Shown here piece by piece: positions 47,217-55,812 of a stretch of 64,000 nt of DNA; positions within the stretch are counted from its first letter, which is position 1; every line of letters begins with the position of its first letter. This stretch comes from CAIYRG01 sp963747255 (GTDB taxonomy: Bacteria; Pseudomonadota; Alphaproteobacteria; Micropepsales; Micropepsaceae). A program made the translations under genes and the position numbers. Below the pieces are notes generated by a model. That model had not been told where the DNA came from. It worked only from the letters and a program-made list of their open reading frames with translations, and ran no database searches. The stretch lies in assembly GCA_963747255.1 (NCBI GenBank), contig CAVVEG010000010.1, positions 1 through 64,000 on the forward strand, written 5' to 3'.

Positions 47217-47417
47217 TTAAGCTGCTTTCAGATTGACGGCTTTCGAACCCCGCGCGTCGGGCTGAATATCAAATGATACGCGCTGGCCCTCCCCCAGGCT
47301 GCGCATGCCTGCTGCCTCAACCGCCGTCGCATGCACGAAAACGTCTTTGCTGCCTCCCTCCGGAGAGATGAAGCCGAAGCCTTTTTGCGTATTGAAGAAC
47401 TTTACTGTTCCGATCAT
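47217..47417 (-). CDS. CspA-family cold-shock protein
   Basis: The 66-residue product is a single cold-shock domain with RNP1 KGFGFI and RNP2 VFVHAT, starting MIGTVKFFNTQ and ending KAVNLKAA. It binds single-stranded RNA or DNA and melts mRNA structure. The ATG at 47417 with AGGAG upstream was chosen over a longer frame to 47486, because the domain begins exactly here and cold-shock genes usually have long 5' leaders. It is first in a run of three small minus-strand genes (47217, 46922, 46761). Confidence 0.93.
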   Translation of the reverse strand: MIGTVKFFNTQKGFGFISPEGGSKDVFVHATAVEAAGMRSLGEGQRVSFDIQPDARGSKAVNLKAA

Positions 47418-48109
47418 CGATTGCTCCTGCTGATATCGGGTTCCGAGAGAGTGGATGCTCACGCGGTGCGATAAAGCGAAAATCATCAGGAAAATACGGC
47501 TGTCTCACCCAGGCGCGCAACAAAGTGAGCGGTGGTCCAACAGTTGCGCTTTATCTGACGGGACGCCGTCGCCCATTTTATATGGGCCTCCTGGCGCTCT
47601 CTTACAAGGCGTGCAATCAAAATCCCCACACGGCAAATTTTCGCCAATTCCGTAGGCTGAATGTCACAGCGACAGGACGTATTTCAGGCACTCTGCGCTA
47701 AGTACACGGAAGATCTTCGCGATTTCAGCAACGCCCTCTTGTGCGGTCAAAGGGAAGCCCAGGGTGGTTCGCCACAGATCTACATGCTCCGCATCCTAAC
47801 GCGGCGAGTACTGGCTTATGCTGCTGGCGGAAGATTACGCTTCCATAGCGCTGGGGGTGGCCATCTTCGACTGCAACGCGGTCATACAGCATTGCGTATC
47901 CTCGGGCGCGAATTTCTCCTTTGCGATCAAGGCTGAATCGCAGTGAGCACCGAGCGCGCAGGTTTAGTGAGGCAGTTCGCCGCCCCCTCCTGGCAGAGGC
48001 GCCCCAACCAGAGGCGAGCCTTGCCAAGATCGCGCGGCACATGGCCCGCGGTCATTGACCCGATTGGACCAGTAGGTATCGTGATCGTTCACGGGCAAAA
48101 GGGACGATC
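47418..48109. other. Intergenic region, 690 bases, no supported gene
   Basis: The part next to 47418 should hold the cold-shock promoter and leader. A small hairpin (GCCCAT/ATGGGC) is centred near 47580. Beyond this, frames open on both strands (for example 47661-47936), but they have no recognisable domain, no good start and no conserved neighbours. The region is probably non-coding or decayed. Confidence 0.45.
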
Positions 48110-48742
48110 ATGAAAAGAGCACTCTGGAACGGCAAAACGGCCATTGGTGGGCTGGCGGCGATTGCGCTGGGTTTGGGCGCCTATGTTGGGACGCAGGCAC
48201 AGCCCGCAAGCGGTCCTTCGCCATTGAGATTACCCGGTCACCGCTACGATCTGCCGGCGACCCTGATCAGCGCCGCACAAATAGAGGCGCACAAGCAGAG
48301 CATGCTTGCGGCGAAAGAAACCGACATCGCGATGACCATGGTGAAAATGGGTGGAGGTTCGGACAATGCCCAGATCGGGGTAAGCGTGGTGCTGCGGCCT
48401 AAAGGAGAGGAAAATAAATACTACGCCGTCCATGACGACGTAGCCGAGGTCTACTATGTAATCGAGGGCAAAGGGACCATGAAGGTGGGCGGTACGATCA
48501 CCGATTGGGAGAGACGGCCCGTCAGCGTCGAAAACGGAGAAGGAAGCCGCGGCACGACAGCAGTTGGCGCAAAGGACGTTACGATCTCGAAAGGCGATAT
48601 GCTGATCATTCCGGCCGGCACCCCGCACAAATGGGAATCTTCCGACCAATTCACGTACTACGTCGTCGTACGCGCCGATCCGAAGGGCGTGGCTCCCTTG
48701 CTGGAGTTGGGCAAGGCTCAATTCGTCAGGCCGAAACCGTAG
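48110..48742 (+). CDS. Exported cupin protein 1
   Basis: The 210-residue product has an N-terminal membrane/signal helix (AIGGLAAIALGLGAYVG) and one cupin barrel. The metal-binding motif is visible as VHDDVAEVYYVIEGKG (His and Glu) and IPAGTPHKW (second His). Cupins of this sort can be dioxygenases, isomerases or sensors, and the substrate is unknown. AAAGGGACG precedes the ATG. The second cupin gene follows 32 bases on and shares the HDDV-E-YNVV pattern, so the pair arose by duplication and may work as one exported system. Confidence 0.75.
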   Translation: MKRALWNGKTAIGGLAAIALGLGAYVGTQAQPASGPSPLRLPGHRYDLPATLISAAQIEAHKQSMLAAKETDIAMTMVKMGGGSDNAQIGVSVVLRPKGEENKYYAVHDDVAEVYYVIEGKGTMKVGGTITDWERRPVSVENGEGSRGTTAVGAKDVTISKGDMLIIPAGTPHKWESSDQFTYYVVVRADPKGVAPLLELGKAQFVRPKP

Positions 48743-48774
48743 TCCACACGGTGTTAACGCCGAAGGAAATCGAT

Positions 48775-49236
48775 ATGGGAAAGATCATTTTAGCATTGCT
48801 GGTCGGGCTCGCGCCCTGTGCCACGGTCTTTGCGGCGGAAGGGCATGCACCCGGTATCGTCAAGACCGAACCTCAAATCAATTCGGAGCTGGATCGATCG
48901 ACATCCGCCCTTGGAATCGTCGCAGGACAAGTGACTTCAGTCGTCGAAACCGGCACGGGGCAAATCGTCGTGAGACGCAGGCAGGACGGTCCGAACAACG
49001 CAAGCGTCCATGACGACGTGACGGAGATTTATAATGTGGTCAGCGGTTCCGGCACGTTCGTGACCGGCGGAACGTTTGCGAGCGCCCAAGACCGAACGGC
49101 GGGAATCTCCGGCGGCGTGTCTCGGCACATTCAGGCAGGTGATTTTGTCGTTTTGCCGCCTGGCACGCCGCATTGGTTCAGCAAGATCAACGGCTCGATC
49201 ACCTATGTGGAGACCCGCTTCGCCATACGCAAGTAG
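48775..49236 (+). CDS. Exported cupin protein 2
   Basis: The 153-residue product has a Sec signal peptide (MGKIILALLVGLAPCATVFA) and a single cupin barrel with metal ligands in VHDDVTEIYNVVSGSG and LPPGTPHWF. It is shorter than cupin 1 but shares its motif layout. Start is the ATG at 48775 (GAAGGAAA upstream); the frame is open earlier but lacks homology there. Substrate unknown. It is co-transcribed with cupin 1. The decayed repeat region begins just after its stop. Confidence 0.75.
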   Translation: MGKIILALLVGLAPCATVFAAEGHAPGIVKTEPQINSELDRSTSALGIVAGQVTSVVETGTGQIVVRRRQDGPNNASVHDDVTEIYNVVSGSGTFVTGGTFASAQDRTAGISGGVSRHIQAGDFVVLPPGTPHWFSKINGSITYVETRFAIRK

Positions 49237-49710
49237 CAACGCGAACTGCTGAAGATCGACAGAGCTGGAAATTCAGTAGCTTAAGACCAAATTTCGCGCA
49301 CAACGTAACAGGGAATTTTTTCGATAACAGGGAAATCGAATTCATCGACCAGGGAAATTTGCGCGCGAAGGTTGGGATTCGGCCGCCGGGGCGAAGTCCT
49401 CGTCGCAATCATTCGATGTGACCAACCGCTTTGGCGAAAGGATCCCTGGCTAACCGCCATCCCTTTTTCCGCCAGCTCTTTTTTCGCGCTTTCATTTTTG
49501 GTCAACTGCGTCAGGCCGACTTCCAGGGCTACGTGGTTGAAGCCGATGACGCGTGGCCCTTGCCCAATTCATTCGGTTTGCTGCCATCCTCTCTGATCGC
49601 GTCCTTCCGTGCCCGACAGAGCTCCGAGGCTTTTGGGCGTTGTATCACGCGCTCCAAACGGGCGAACCAACTTGCATTATTTCGGGCCTGAGCATCGCGT
49701 GTCGAACTAT

Positions 49711-49943
49711 GCTCCGCCGCCCCACTTCAGGCTCATTCGAAGGAAAGTGGGGTAACAACATTCATGCCCTGAGACTGTGGGCATTTGCAGGCCTGATTGC
49801 CGCGAAAAGCTCTCGCTATTCCAGGGTGTGCGCCCCAGATAACCGCGGAATAACGGCGTATTTCGCGCTCCTCCCGAGCGGGGAGCAAAGTTCGGCAACT
49901 GGTTGGCGCTCCGAACAGGATTCGAACCAAAGAGCATCATTTT
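49711..49943 (+). repeat. Dispersed repeat, copy A, with tRNA 3'-end-like sequence
   Basis: This block aligns base by base with copy B at 56189-56430, opening with CCCCACTTCAGGCTCATTCG and sharing AGACTGTGGGCATTTGC and AGTTCGGCAACTGGTTGGCG. I judge the identity at roughly 80 percent by eye. Read on the minus strand, the end at about 49905-49930 has TTCGAATCCTGT followed by TCGGAGCGCCA, as in the T-loop, 3' T-stem, acceptor strand and CCA of a tRNA gene. The front half of that tRNA is missing. It is in the same orientation as copy B. Confidence 0.7.
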
Positions 49944-50097
49944 CCGGGCGAAGCATCGCGTGCTGAACGATGCGTCGTTGCCCCACTCGGCCCATTCGAC
50001 CGAATTTGGGATAGCAACATTCAGGTTGCACCCAGGTCAGACGATGGCACTCGACGTCCCTGTGTCGCATTTCGAAACTTCCGGTCGGTGGCTGGGA

Positions 50098-50125
50098 GTG
50101 TCCGAATCTTGCCAGATTCGGACAC
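50098..50125. promoter_or_regulatory. Perfect 12-bp inverted repeat
   Basis: GTGTCCGAATCT and AGATTCGGACAC pair without mismatch around the 4-base loop TGCC, about 100 bases before the secreted-family gene at 50224. No U tract follows on either strand. It could be an operator, a protected leader hairpin or the palindromic core of a decayed mobile unit. Confidence 0.4.
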
Positions 50126-50223
50126 CACTGAGACTGTCCGGTAGGTTGCATTGCCGCGTGGTCGAAAGTCTGGAATAATTTCAAGAGCGGTATTGGTGTG
50201 GCGCGCACAGAAGAGGGAAGGTC

Positions 50224-51078
50224 ATGAGCACCCGCCTGGCGTCGCAATTGTTTTCCGGTCTGGTAGCGATCTGCGCGGGTGTTTTGCCGGCACTCGCACA
50301 GCCGGCAGGGAAAGACGGGGGCCAGATTCCAGATTTCTCGACCCGCAAGCTGTGGGTGCTGATGAGCGGAACGATGTTCTTGCACGCGCCAGGCGACCCT
50401 GGACCGGGCCCTATCGTGCAGGAAGGCAAGCCGTTCAAGGTTGATCAAGTTCCCTACCGCGCGACCACCAGCAACCCGATCCTGAAGCCGTGGGCGAAGA
50501 AGCTGATGGATGTCAATAATCAGCGGGTCGCCGCAGGCGACATACCATTCTATACGACCTCGCGCTGCTGGCCGGGCGGCGTTCCCGGACTTCTGCTCTT
50601 TCCGGGCGAGCCGGTTCAGTTCGTCCAGACGCGGAAGGAAGTGTGGATCATGTGGCAGCGAGACGCCCAGGTCCGCCGCGTATATCTGGACGTTCCGCAC
50701 AGCAAGAATGTGAAATACTCAGTGTACGGTGAATTGGTGGGCCACTATGAAAATGGCGACACCCTCGTGGTCGATACGGTCGGGCTGGACGACAGCGTTC
50801 CCATCGACCGGTTTCGGACGCCACATACAAAGCAATTGCACGTTATCGAGCGCTTCCGGCTCAACAATGATAAAAAGAAAATCGAGATTGTCGTCACGGT
50901 CGAGGACCCCGGTGCATTCACACAGCCCTGGAAGGGCGAGGTCGATTTCGAACCGGGCCACGGCGACAGGTCCGGACAATGGGTGGAATCTATTTGCGCG
51001 GAAAATCCGGCGGATTACTTCGGCGACAAGGCACGAAATGCGGTACCTATCCCCACCGCCGATAAGTCGGATTTCTAA
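50224..51078 (+). CDS. Secreted protein of an uncharacterised paralogous family (copy 4)
   Basis: The 284-residue product has a signal peptide ending PALAQPA, then SRCWPGGVPGLLLFPGEPV, RKEVWIMWQRDAQVRRVYLD, YSVYGELVGHYENGDTLVVD, RTPHTKQLHVIERF and a late Cys in ESICAEN. It is close to copy 3 over its full length, although it lies 23 kb away with no TonB receptor beside it. GAAGGTC precedes the ATG. Function unknown. The location right after the repeat mosaic suggests it was moved or duplicated with that region. Confidence 0.72.
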   Translation: MSTRLASQLFSGLVAICAGVLPALAQPAGKDGGQIPDFSTRKLWVLMSGTMFLHAPGDPGPGPIVQEGKPFKVDQVPYRATTSNPILKPWAKKLMDVNNQRVAAGDIPFYTTSRCWPGGVPGLLLFPGEPVQFVQTRKEVWIMWQRDAQVRRVYLDVPHSKNVKYSVYGELVGHYENGDTLVVDTVGLDDSVPIDRFRTPHTKQLHVIERFRLNNDKKKIEIVVTVEDPGAFTQPWKGEVDFEPGHGDRSGQWVESICAENPADYFGDKARNAVPIPTADKSDF

Positions 51079-51140
51079 CCGAAATTCACGCTCTTTCCCG
51101 GATTGGCGCGGTGAAATACCATTCGTCGAATTGCCTCGCG

Positions 51141-51497
51141 CTATTTCACTTGAGAAACGGCTGACAGGGGCACGTATCCGAGAGGAACCCCGTTGGTTCC
51201 GACGAGCAGCCAGTTGAAATCTTTTACCTTCGCGAGGATCTGGATGGGCTGTTTTGCCTGTATTTCCACCCCAAGAACTCTCCCCGCCCAGAGGTATGGG
51301 CTGATATAAACTCCGGTTGCACGCGCCGCGGCGTAATTGCCGCTAATGGTTTCATACCCGAAAGGGGCAGGGACCAGGTCGCCCGGAAGGGGCATCCTGA
51401 TTTCCACCGTCTGCGCCGCTAAAGCTGGTCCAATACTTTGGAAAGCGAGTGCGGCTAATAAAGCAAACGCGAACAGGCGAGCCCCTCCGGGACGCAC
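51141..51497 (-). CDS. Exported SH3-like small protein
   Basis: The 118-residue product, read from a GTG at 51497, has a signal peptide (FAFALLAALAFQSIGPALAA) and a small beta-barrel region resembling a bacterial SH3 domain: GVYISPYLWAGRVLGVEI, QPIQILAKVKDFNWLLVG, then GVPLGYVPLSAVSQ at the end. Such domains bind peptidoglycan or peptides in the envelope. The start is not certain, as no ATG is in a good place and the frame continues upstream into the neighbouring gene. It lies 124 bases after the CMD-family gene on the same strand. Confidence 0.55.
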   Translation of the reverse strand: MRPGGARLFAFALLAALAFQSIGPALAAQTVEIRMPLPGDLVPAPFGYETISGNYAAARATGVYISPYLWAGRVLGVEIQAKQPIQILAKVKDFNWLLVGTNGVPLGYVPLSAVSQVK

Positions 51498-51621
51498 CTC
51501 AGTGATGTTTCCGCGTTTCAGACCGGCCTGCGTGATGTCCTCCGGACCTGCGCGGCGTGCCCAAGACCGTGTTGGATTGTGCGAGCGCTCCGCGAAGGCG
51601 CAGCCCAGCCCACGACTGTTC

Positions 51622-52281
51622 TCACATCGGTTTGTTGACTTCGTCGAGTGCACCGCGCGGGACCGGATAGCGGTCAACCACGAACAGCATGGTGAGGCCC
51701 GTATACTGTCCCATTAGGGCGACGAGATCGACAACGCCGCGTTCGCCGACGAGGTCCGCCATCGACTTGAAATTGTTATCGCTCACCTGGCGCGTCTCAA
51801 GCAGCTGCGAGCAAAAGTCATACACTGTCGCCTCGTCTGTCGACATCTTGGCGGGACGCTCACCGGCCGCCATGGCGGTGATGAAGGCTGGGCTCAGGCC
51901 GGCGTCGAGCGCCTGCTGGCGGTGCGAGTACCACACATACTGGCCGCCCCAGTAGCGCGAGGTCAGCATGACGGCGATTTCCTTGTACTTGCGCGGTGTC
52001 GGCGACTTGAAGCGCAGATAGTCGCTGTAGGGCTGCGCCAGTTCAGCCATTTCGGGGCTTCGCAGATTAATGTTGAAGGGCCCAGTCTCGGGCTTGCGCC
52101 CTTTGGCGATTTCCTTGTCGGCGAAAGCGCGCTGTTCGGCCGTGAGTTCGGCATAGGTCAGCGGCTTGAACCGGTTGCCGCGGGTATTGAACTCGGGTGC
52201 AGCGGTCGCGACCACCGCGACGCCGATGACGGCGCCCACGGCGCCGGCGCTAAGAAGCTTTGTCAACATGCTCGCGCTCAT
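51622..52281 (-). CDS. Exported carboxymuconolactone-decarboxylase-like protein
   Basis: The 219-residue product has an N-terminal signal helix (LLSAGAVGAVIGVAVVATAA) and a helical CMD/AhpD-like domain: YKEIAVMLTSRYWGGQYVWY, HRQQALDAGLSPAFITAM, VYDFCSQLLETRQVSDNNF and ERGVVDLVALMGQYTGLTML. The CxxC of AhpD peroxidases is not present, so a decarboxylase or unknown role is more likely. GGGAGGG precedes the ATG at 52281, which is preferred over the frame start at 52311. It could join the aromatic-catabolism theme of the window, but exported CMD proteins are poorly known. Confidence 0.75.
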   Translation of the reverse strand: MSASMLTKLLSAGAVGAVIGVAVVATAAPEFNTRGNRFKPLTYAELTAEQRAFADKEIAKGRKPETGPFNINLRSPEMAELAQPYSDYLRFKSPTPRKYKEIAVMLTSRYWGGQYVWYSHRQQALDAGLSPAFITAMAAGERPAKMSTDEATVYDFCSQLLETRQVSDNNFKSMADLVGERGVVDLVALMGQYTGLTMLFVVDRYPVPRGALDEVNKPM

Positions 52282-52372
52282 GACGTTCCCTCCCTCAAAT
52301 CTATGCCGCAAAGCCTATCACACGGTGTTCTAATGCCTAGATGGGTTTCAATTATTGGGAGGAGCACCAATC

Positions 52373-52912
52373 ATGGTCCCGCGCGACAGATCTGAGATCT
52401 GCAATACGCATTTGCGCGCCGGTCGCGATGCTGCTCGCCGTCTGTACGTCCGCTCCGGCGGCGCCGCAGCAACCACAACAGGTCGATGTCAAACTCGTGC
52501 TCGTATTCGATGTTTCGCGCAGCATGGACAACGACGAGTTTGGGGTCGAGCGCGAGGGAACCACTGCGGCATTTTCTGATCCAGCCGTCATCCAGGCGAT
52601 CCAAAACGGGTCGCTCGGCCGCATTGCCGTTGCGCTGGTTCATTTCTCGACCGACCAGTTCAATCGAGTGGTTGTCAACTGGACCGTGATCAAGGACCGC
52701 CCCAGCGCTCTTGCGGCGATGGCCCGAACAATTTCGGCACACCGATGACCGAAGCGCGTGACAAGGCGATCGCACAAGGCGTCGTGATCAACGGTTTGCC
52801 GGTCATGGACGACGTGGCGAACGGTTATTTCCCCGATCTCGACAAATATTATGCCGGTTGCGTCACCGGCGGCGGCAGCGCCATCGTCGTCGTCAAGAGT
52901 TATCGCGACTAA
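52373..52912 (+). pseudogene. DUF1194 (vWA-like) gene with internal deletion
   Basis: The first part (to about 52748) encodes a signal region and the start of a DUF1194 domain with the MIDAS-like DVSRSMD and FSDPAVIQAI, VALVHFST. The last 55 residues (52745-52912, ARDKAIAQGVVINGLPVMDD, ending VVVKSYRD) are the C-terminus of the same family in another frame. The middle of about 70 residues, expected between these, is missing. The ATG at 52373 with GGGAGGAG upstream is also out of frame with the body. So there is a deletion plus at least one frameshift, and a functional product is unlikely. Confidence 0.75.
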
Positions 52913-53110
52913 AGAAGTGGGCTCACGGGGAGATCGATGCGGGCGCAAATATCGTCTTGATGCACGGTGCGCCAGTCTTGCAGGAGTTGAAATTTATCGC
53001 GGTTAGCTAATCTTGTATGATTTGGGCAATTTCATCTTCAATTTGCCTCTGACGGAAGCGACAACGCTTCTCGATCTGTTCTTATTTGACCGGTATCCAG
53101 AAGGAATCCG

Positions 53111-53635
53111 ATGAAATATTGGATCGATACAGAATTTATCGAGCGGCCATACACCATCGATTTGATCAGCATCGGCCTAGTGGCCGAAGATGATCGCGAG
53201 TTCTATGCCGAGAGCAAGGAGGTCGATTGGGCGAAGGCGAGCCATTGGACCCTCCAGACGGTACGCCCGCAACTCGACGGCAGAGGAATGACGCGCGAGG
53301 ACATCGGCTACGCGGTGCGGAACTTCATCGGTGAGGACAAGGATCCGGTGTTCTGGGGATATTTTCCGGCTTACGACTGGGTTGTCTTCAGTTGGCTGTT
53401 CGGCGGCATGAACGACCTGCCGTTCGCGTTCCCGCAATTGTGTCTGGATATCAAACAATGGTCCATCGAACTGGGCGACCCCGCTTTACCCTCTCAGCTG
53501 GGGGCACGCCACCACGCCTTAGCCGACGCGCGTTGGACGAGAGAGGCGTGGGTGTTCCTTTCGGGCATCAATCCCAACGCCGGCGAACGTCGTGTTGTGG
53601 GCCGGAAAAATCCCGATCTATCTGTCGCTAAGTAG
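53111..53635 (+). CDS. 3'-5' exoribonuclease of the Rv2179c type
   Basis: The 174-residue product is a DEDD-family exonuclease. The metal-binding acids are seen in YWIDTEF (Asp and Glu), in GYFPAYDWVVF (Asp) and in HHALADARW (His and Asp, the DEDDh form). The mycobacterial Rv2179c relative digests 3' overhangs of RNA. Here it is intact, with AAGGAA before the ATG, and stands alone. Its place between the repeat-flanked genes makes it part of the 49.7-56.4 kb block, so a role in phage or plasmid RNA decay is conceivable but only inferred. Confidence 0.85.
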   Translation: MKYWIDTEFIERPYTIDLISIGLVAEDDREFYAESKEVDWAKASHWTLQTVRPQLDGRGMTREDIGYAVRNFIGEDKDPVFWGYFPAYDWVVFSWLFGGMNDLPFAFPQLCLDIKQWSIELGDPALPSQLGARHHALADARWTREAWVFLSGINPNAGERRVVGRKNPDLSVAK

Positions 53636-54055
53636 ACTCTTTGAAGGTCGACCGTCACTTTGTATCTGGGCAACCAAGTCGCTTGCACAGCATCAAAAGT
53701 CGCTAGGAGGGACGTTGCCATTCAAGCTCCAGGATATTTCCCCAACGATGATCGGAGGGAAGTAGGGATCGAAGTATTCCCTCCAGCATGCGTTGGTGCC
53801 AAAGGCTGTACGTCCCATCAGCTTTGAAGTCGCGCGTCCTCGCCCGAAGCAGTCGTCAAATGACCCGAATGGGTCAATTTTGCCGGATTGACGACGTCTG
53901 TGCTGCGTCCGCTATGGTGCGCTCGCGCCCGCATTGTTCTCTCTGGGCCTAAGTCGCTATCGCCGAGGGTAGCGCCGCCGCCATAGACTGACGATGCGGG
54001 GCTGGACACTTACACGCCGCGCGCGGCGCCTTGCCGGGGCGGTATCGATCGTCTG
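53636..54055. other. Intergenic region, 420 bases, no supported gene
   Basis: No frame on either strand has a start site and a recognisable motif. The right part before 54056 should carry the promoter of the reductase-like gene, but no clear promoter elements could be assigned by eye. No repeats were noticed in it. Confidence 0.4.
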
Positions 54056-55801
54056 ATGCAAACGGCCAACCTTCCTACTTCCGAACGACTGCCTCCTTTT
54101 GAAAGCTGGGTTTGCTTTTGCGAAGGCGGAGAGCATAGTTCTGTGATGGCCGGCGAAGGCCCTTCCATTATCGACACGCGGCGGGAGCAGATTTTCCCGA
54201 TTCTCACAGCCGCGGAAGTCGACCGTCTGCGTCGCTTTGGTGACGTGCGTTCCTTCGCAAAATCCGAACACCTGCTGAAAGCGGGTGAACCGATGCCTGG
54301 AATGTTTGTCATTTTGGCAGGTGAGGTCGCTGTCAATCTGCGCGACGCTCTCGGTCACACCGCGCCTCTAATCAATTATGCACCGGGCTTCTTTATGGCC
54401 GAGCTGGGCTCCCTGTCCGGCGGCCCGTCCCTCGTGGATGCAGTGGCGCAAAGTCCAGTGGAAGCGCTCGTCATTCCAACGGCGCGAATCCGCGATCTTA
54501 TGGTCGGGGAGGCGGAACTTGGCGAACGGATCATGCGCGCTTTGATCCTTCGCCGGGTTGCCCTGCTCCAAAGCGGAGCTGTTGGGCCGGTTCTTGTTGG
54601 AAGGGATGGCGAAGTCAACTCGCTTCGACTGGAGAATTACCTCAGGCGAAATGGCCAGCCGCATCATCGCATTGATCCCGATACCGACGAAGATGCACGC
54701 GAATTGATTCAGCGTTTCCAGATCGGCCCGTCCGACCTTCCATTGGTGGTTTGCCCGAGCGGCGCGCTGCTGCGCAATCCCACGGAGCATGAGCTTGCGA
54801 GTTGTCTCGGGTTGCTGAAACAGATCGACCCCGCGCGCCTGTACGATGTGATGATCACAGGCGCCGGACCGGCCGGGCTCGCAGCGGCCGTGTATGCGGC
54901 GTCAGAAGGGCTCTCGGTCATCATGCTCGACTGTAATGCCTTTGGCGGGCAGGCCGGCGCGTCGATGCGGATTGAGAATTATCTCGGTTTTCCGACAGGG
55001 ATTACCGGAATCGCGTTAATGGCGCGCGCCTACAATCAGGCCCAGAAATTCGGCGTCGAATCTTCAATCCCGAACGAAGTCGTTCAACTTGATACAACAG
55101 AGGGTGAATTTGTTGCGCAAACCAAAGATGGTCAGCGTGTGCGTGCGCGCTCAGTTGTCATCGCTACGGGCGCGCGATACCGGCGCCTGAATATCGCCAA
55201 TCTCGATCAATTCGAAGGATCTCACGTTCACTATTGGGCTTCGCCGGTAGAGGCGCGACTTGTTGCTGGTCAGGAGATTGCTCTGATCGGTGGAGGCAAT
55301 TCCGCGGGTCAAGCGGCTGTCTACCTCGCTTCACAGGCTGCGAAAGTATGGCTCGTGGTGCGTGGCCGGAGTCTCGAATCCAGCATGTCACGCTATCTGA
55401 TAGAACGTGTCGCTGCCCTTGATAACGTGGAGATTGTCGCGGAAGCCGAGGTGATCGGGCTTTCCGGTGATGACGGTGTGCTCGAACATGTCCGCTGGCG
55501 GAACCGTTCCACAGGAGCGGAAACAAGGCGTGATATCCGGCATCTGTTCCTGTTCATAGGCGCGGACCCGAACACGGAATGGCTCCGTGCCTGCGATATC
55601 GCCGTTGATGCGAACGGCTTCGTGCTGGCGGACGCCGCATTGGGACCCGGCCGACGGCCATTCGAAACCAGCCGTTCTGGCATATTTGCCATTGGCGATG
55701 TGCGTTCAGCATCGGTGAAGCGCGTTGCCTCCGCAGTTGGCGAAGGCGCTCAGGTCGTGGCGGCTTTGCACCAATTTCTTTCGAAAGCCGTCGATCGCTG
55801 A
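54056..55801 (+). CDS. Cyclic-nucleotide-domain/thioredoxin-reductase-like flavoprotein
   Basis: The 581-residue product joins three parts. A cyclic-nucleotide-binding-like domain is at about residues 45-170 (LLKAGEPMPGMFVILAGEVAV). A thioredoxin-like segment is at about 180-255 (LENYLRRNGQPHHRID, PLVVCPSG). An FAD/NAD reductase runs to the end (MITGAGPAGLAAAVYAASEG, GGNSAGQAAVYLAS, FAIGDVRSASVKRVASAVGEG). The redox-active CxxC of thioredoxin reductase is absent; only single Cys occur (LDCNAFGGQAG). The phosphate cassette reads ELGSLSGGPSLVDAV without the usual Arg, so nucleotide binding is doubtful. Start could also be the ATG at 54146. A small gene follows 11 bases later. Confidence 0.82.
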   Translation: MQTANLPTSERLPPFESWVCFCEGGEHSSVMAGEGPSIIDTRREQIFPILTAAEVDRLRRFGDVRSFAKSEHLLKAGEPMPGMFVILAGEVAVNLRDALGHTAPLINYAPGFFMAELGSLSGGPSLVDAVAQSPVEALVIPTARIRDLMVGEAELGERIMRALILRRVALLQSGAVGPVLVGRDGEVNSLRLENYLRRNGQPHHRIDPDTDEDARELIQRFQIGPSDLPLVVCPSGALLRNPTEHELASCLGLLKQIDPARLYDVMITGAGPAGLAAAVYAASEGLSVIMLDCNAFGGQAGASMRIENYLGFPTGITGIALMARAYNQAQKFGVESSIPNEVVQLDTTEGEFVAQTKDGQRVRARSVVIATGARYRRLNIANLDQFEGSHVHYWASPVEARLVAGQEIALIGGGNSAGQAAVYLASQAAKVWLVVRGRSLESSMSRYLIERVAALDNVEIVAEAEVIGLSGDDGVLEHVRWRNRSTGAETRRDIRHLFLFIGADPNTEWLRACDIAVDANGFVLADAALGPGRRPFETSRSGIFAIGDVRSASVKRVASAVGEGAQVVAALHQFLSKAVDR

Positions 55802-55812
55802 AGGAGGTTCGG

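Larger units (their letters stand above)
49237..50223. repeat. Gene-free mosaic of decayed repeats
   Basis: Almost 1 kb without a gene. Three copies of CAGGGAA occur at 49309, 49328 and 49350 within an AT-richer patch of the kind seen at IS ends. Next comes an unassigned stretch, then the dispersed repeat copy A (49711-49943), a shorter diverged tandem copy of its front half (about 49953-50026), and a perfect 12-bp hairpin at 50098. The whole looks like accumulated insertion residue upstream of the secreted-family gene at 50224. Confidence 0.6.

Noticed and set aside
47661..47936. Plus-strand frame of 91 codons
   Set aside because: No ribosome site, no motif, low-quality composition; treated as non-coding.
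49309..49356. CRISPR-like array from three CAGGGAA copies
   Set aside because: The repeated word is only seven bases, spacings are 19 and 22 bases, and there are no longer repeats or cas genes in the window.
49905..49930. tRNA gene
   Set aside because: Only the T-loop-to-CCA part is present; the 5' acceptor strand, D-arm and anticodon arm are missing and the 5' T-stem does not pair. It is a fragment, not a gene.
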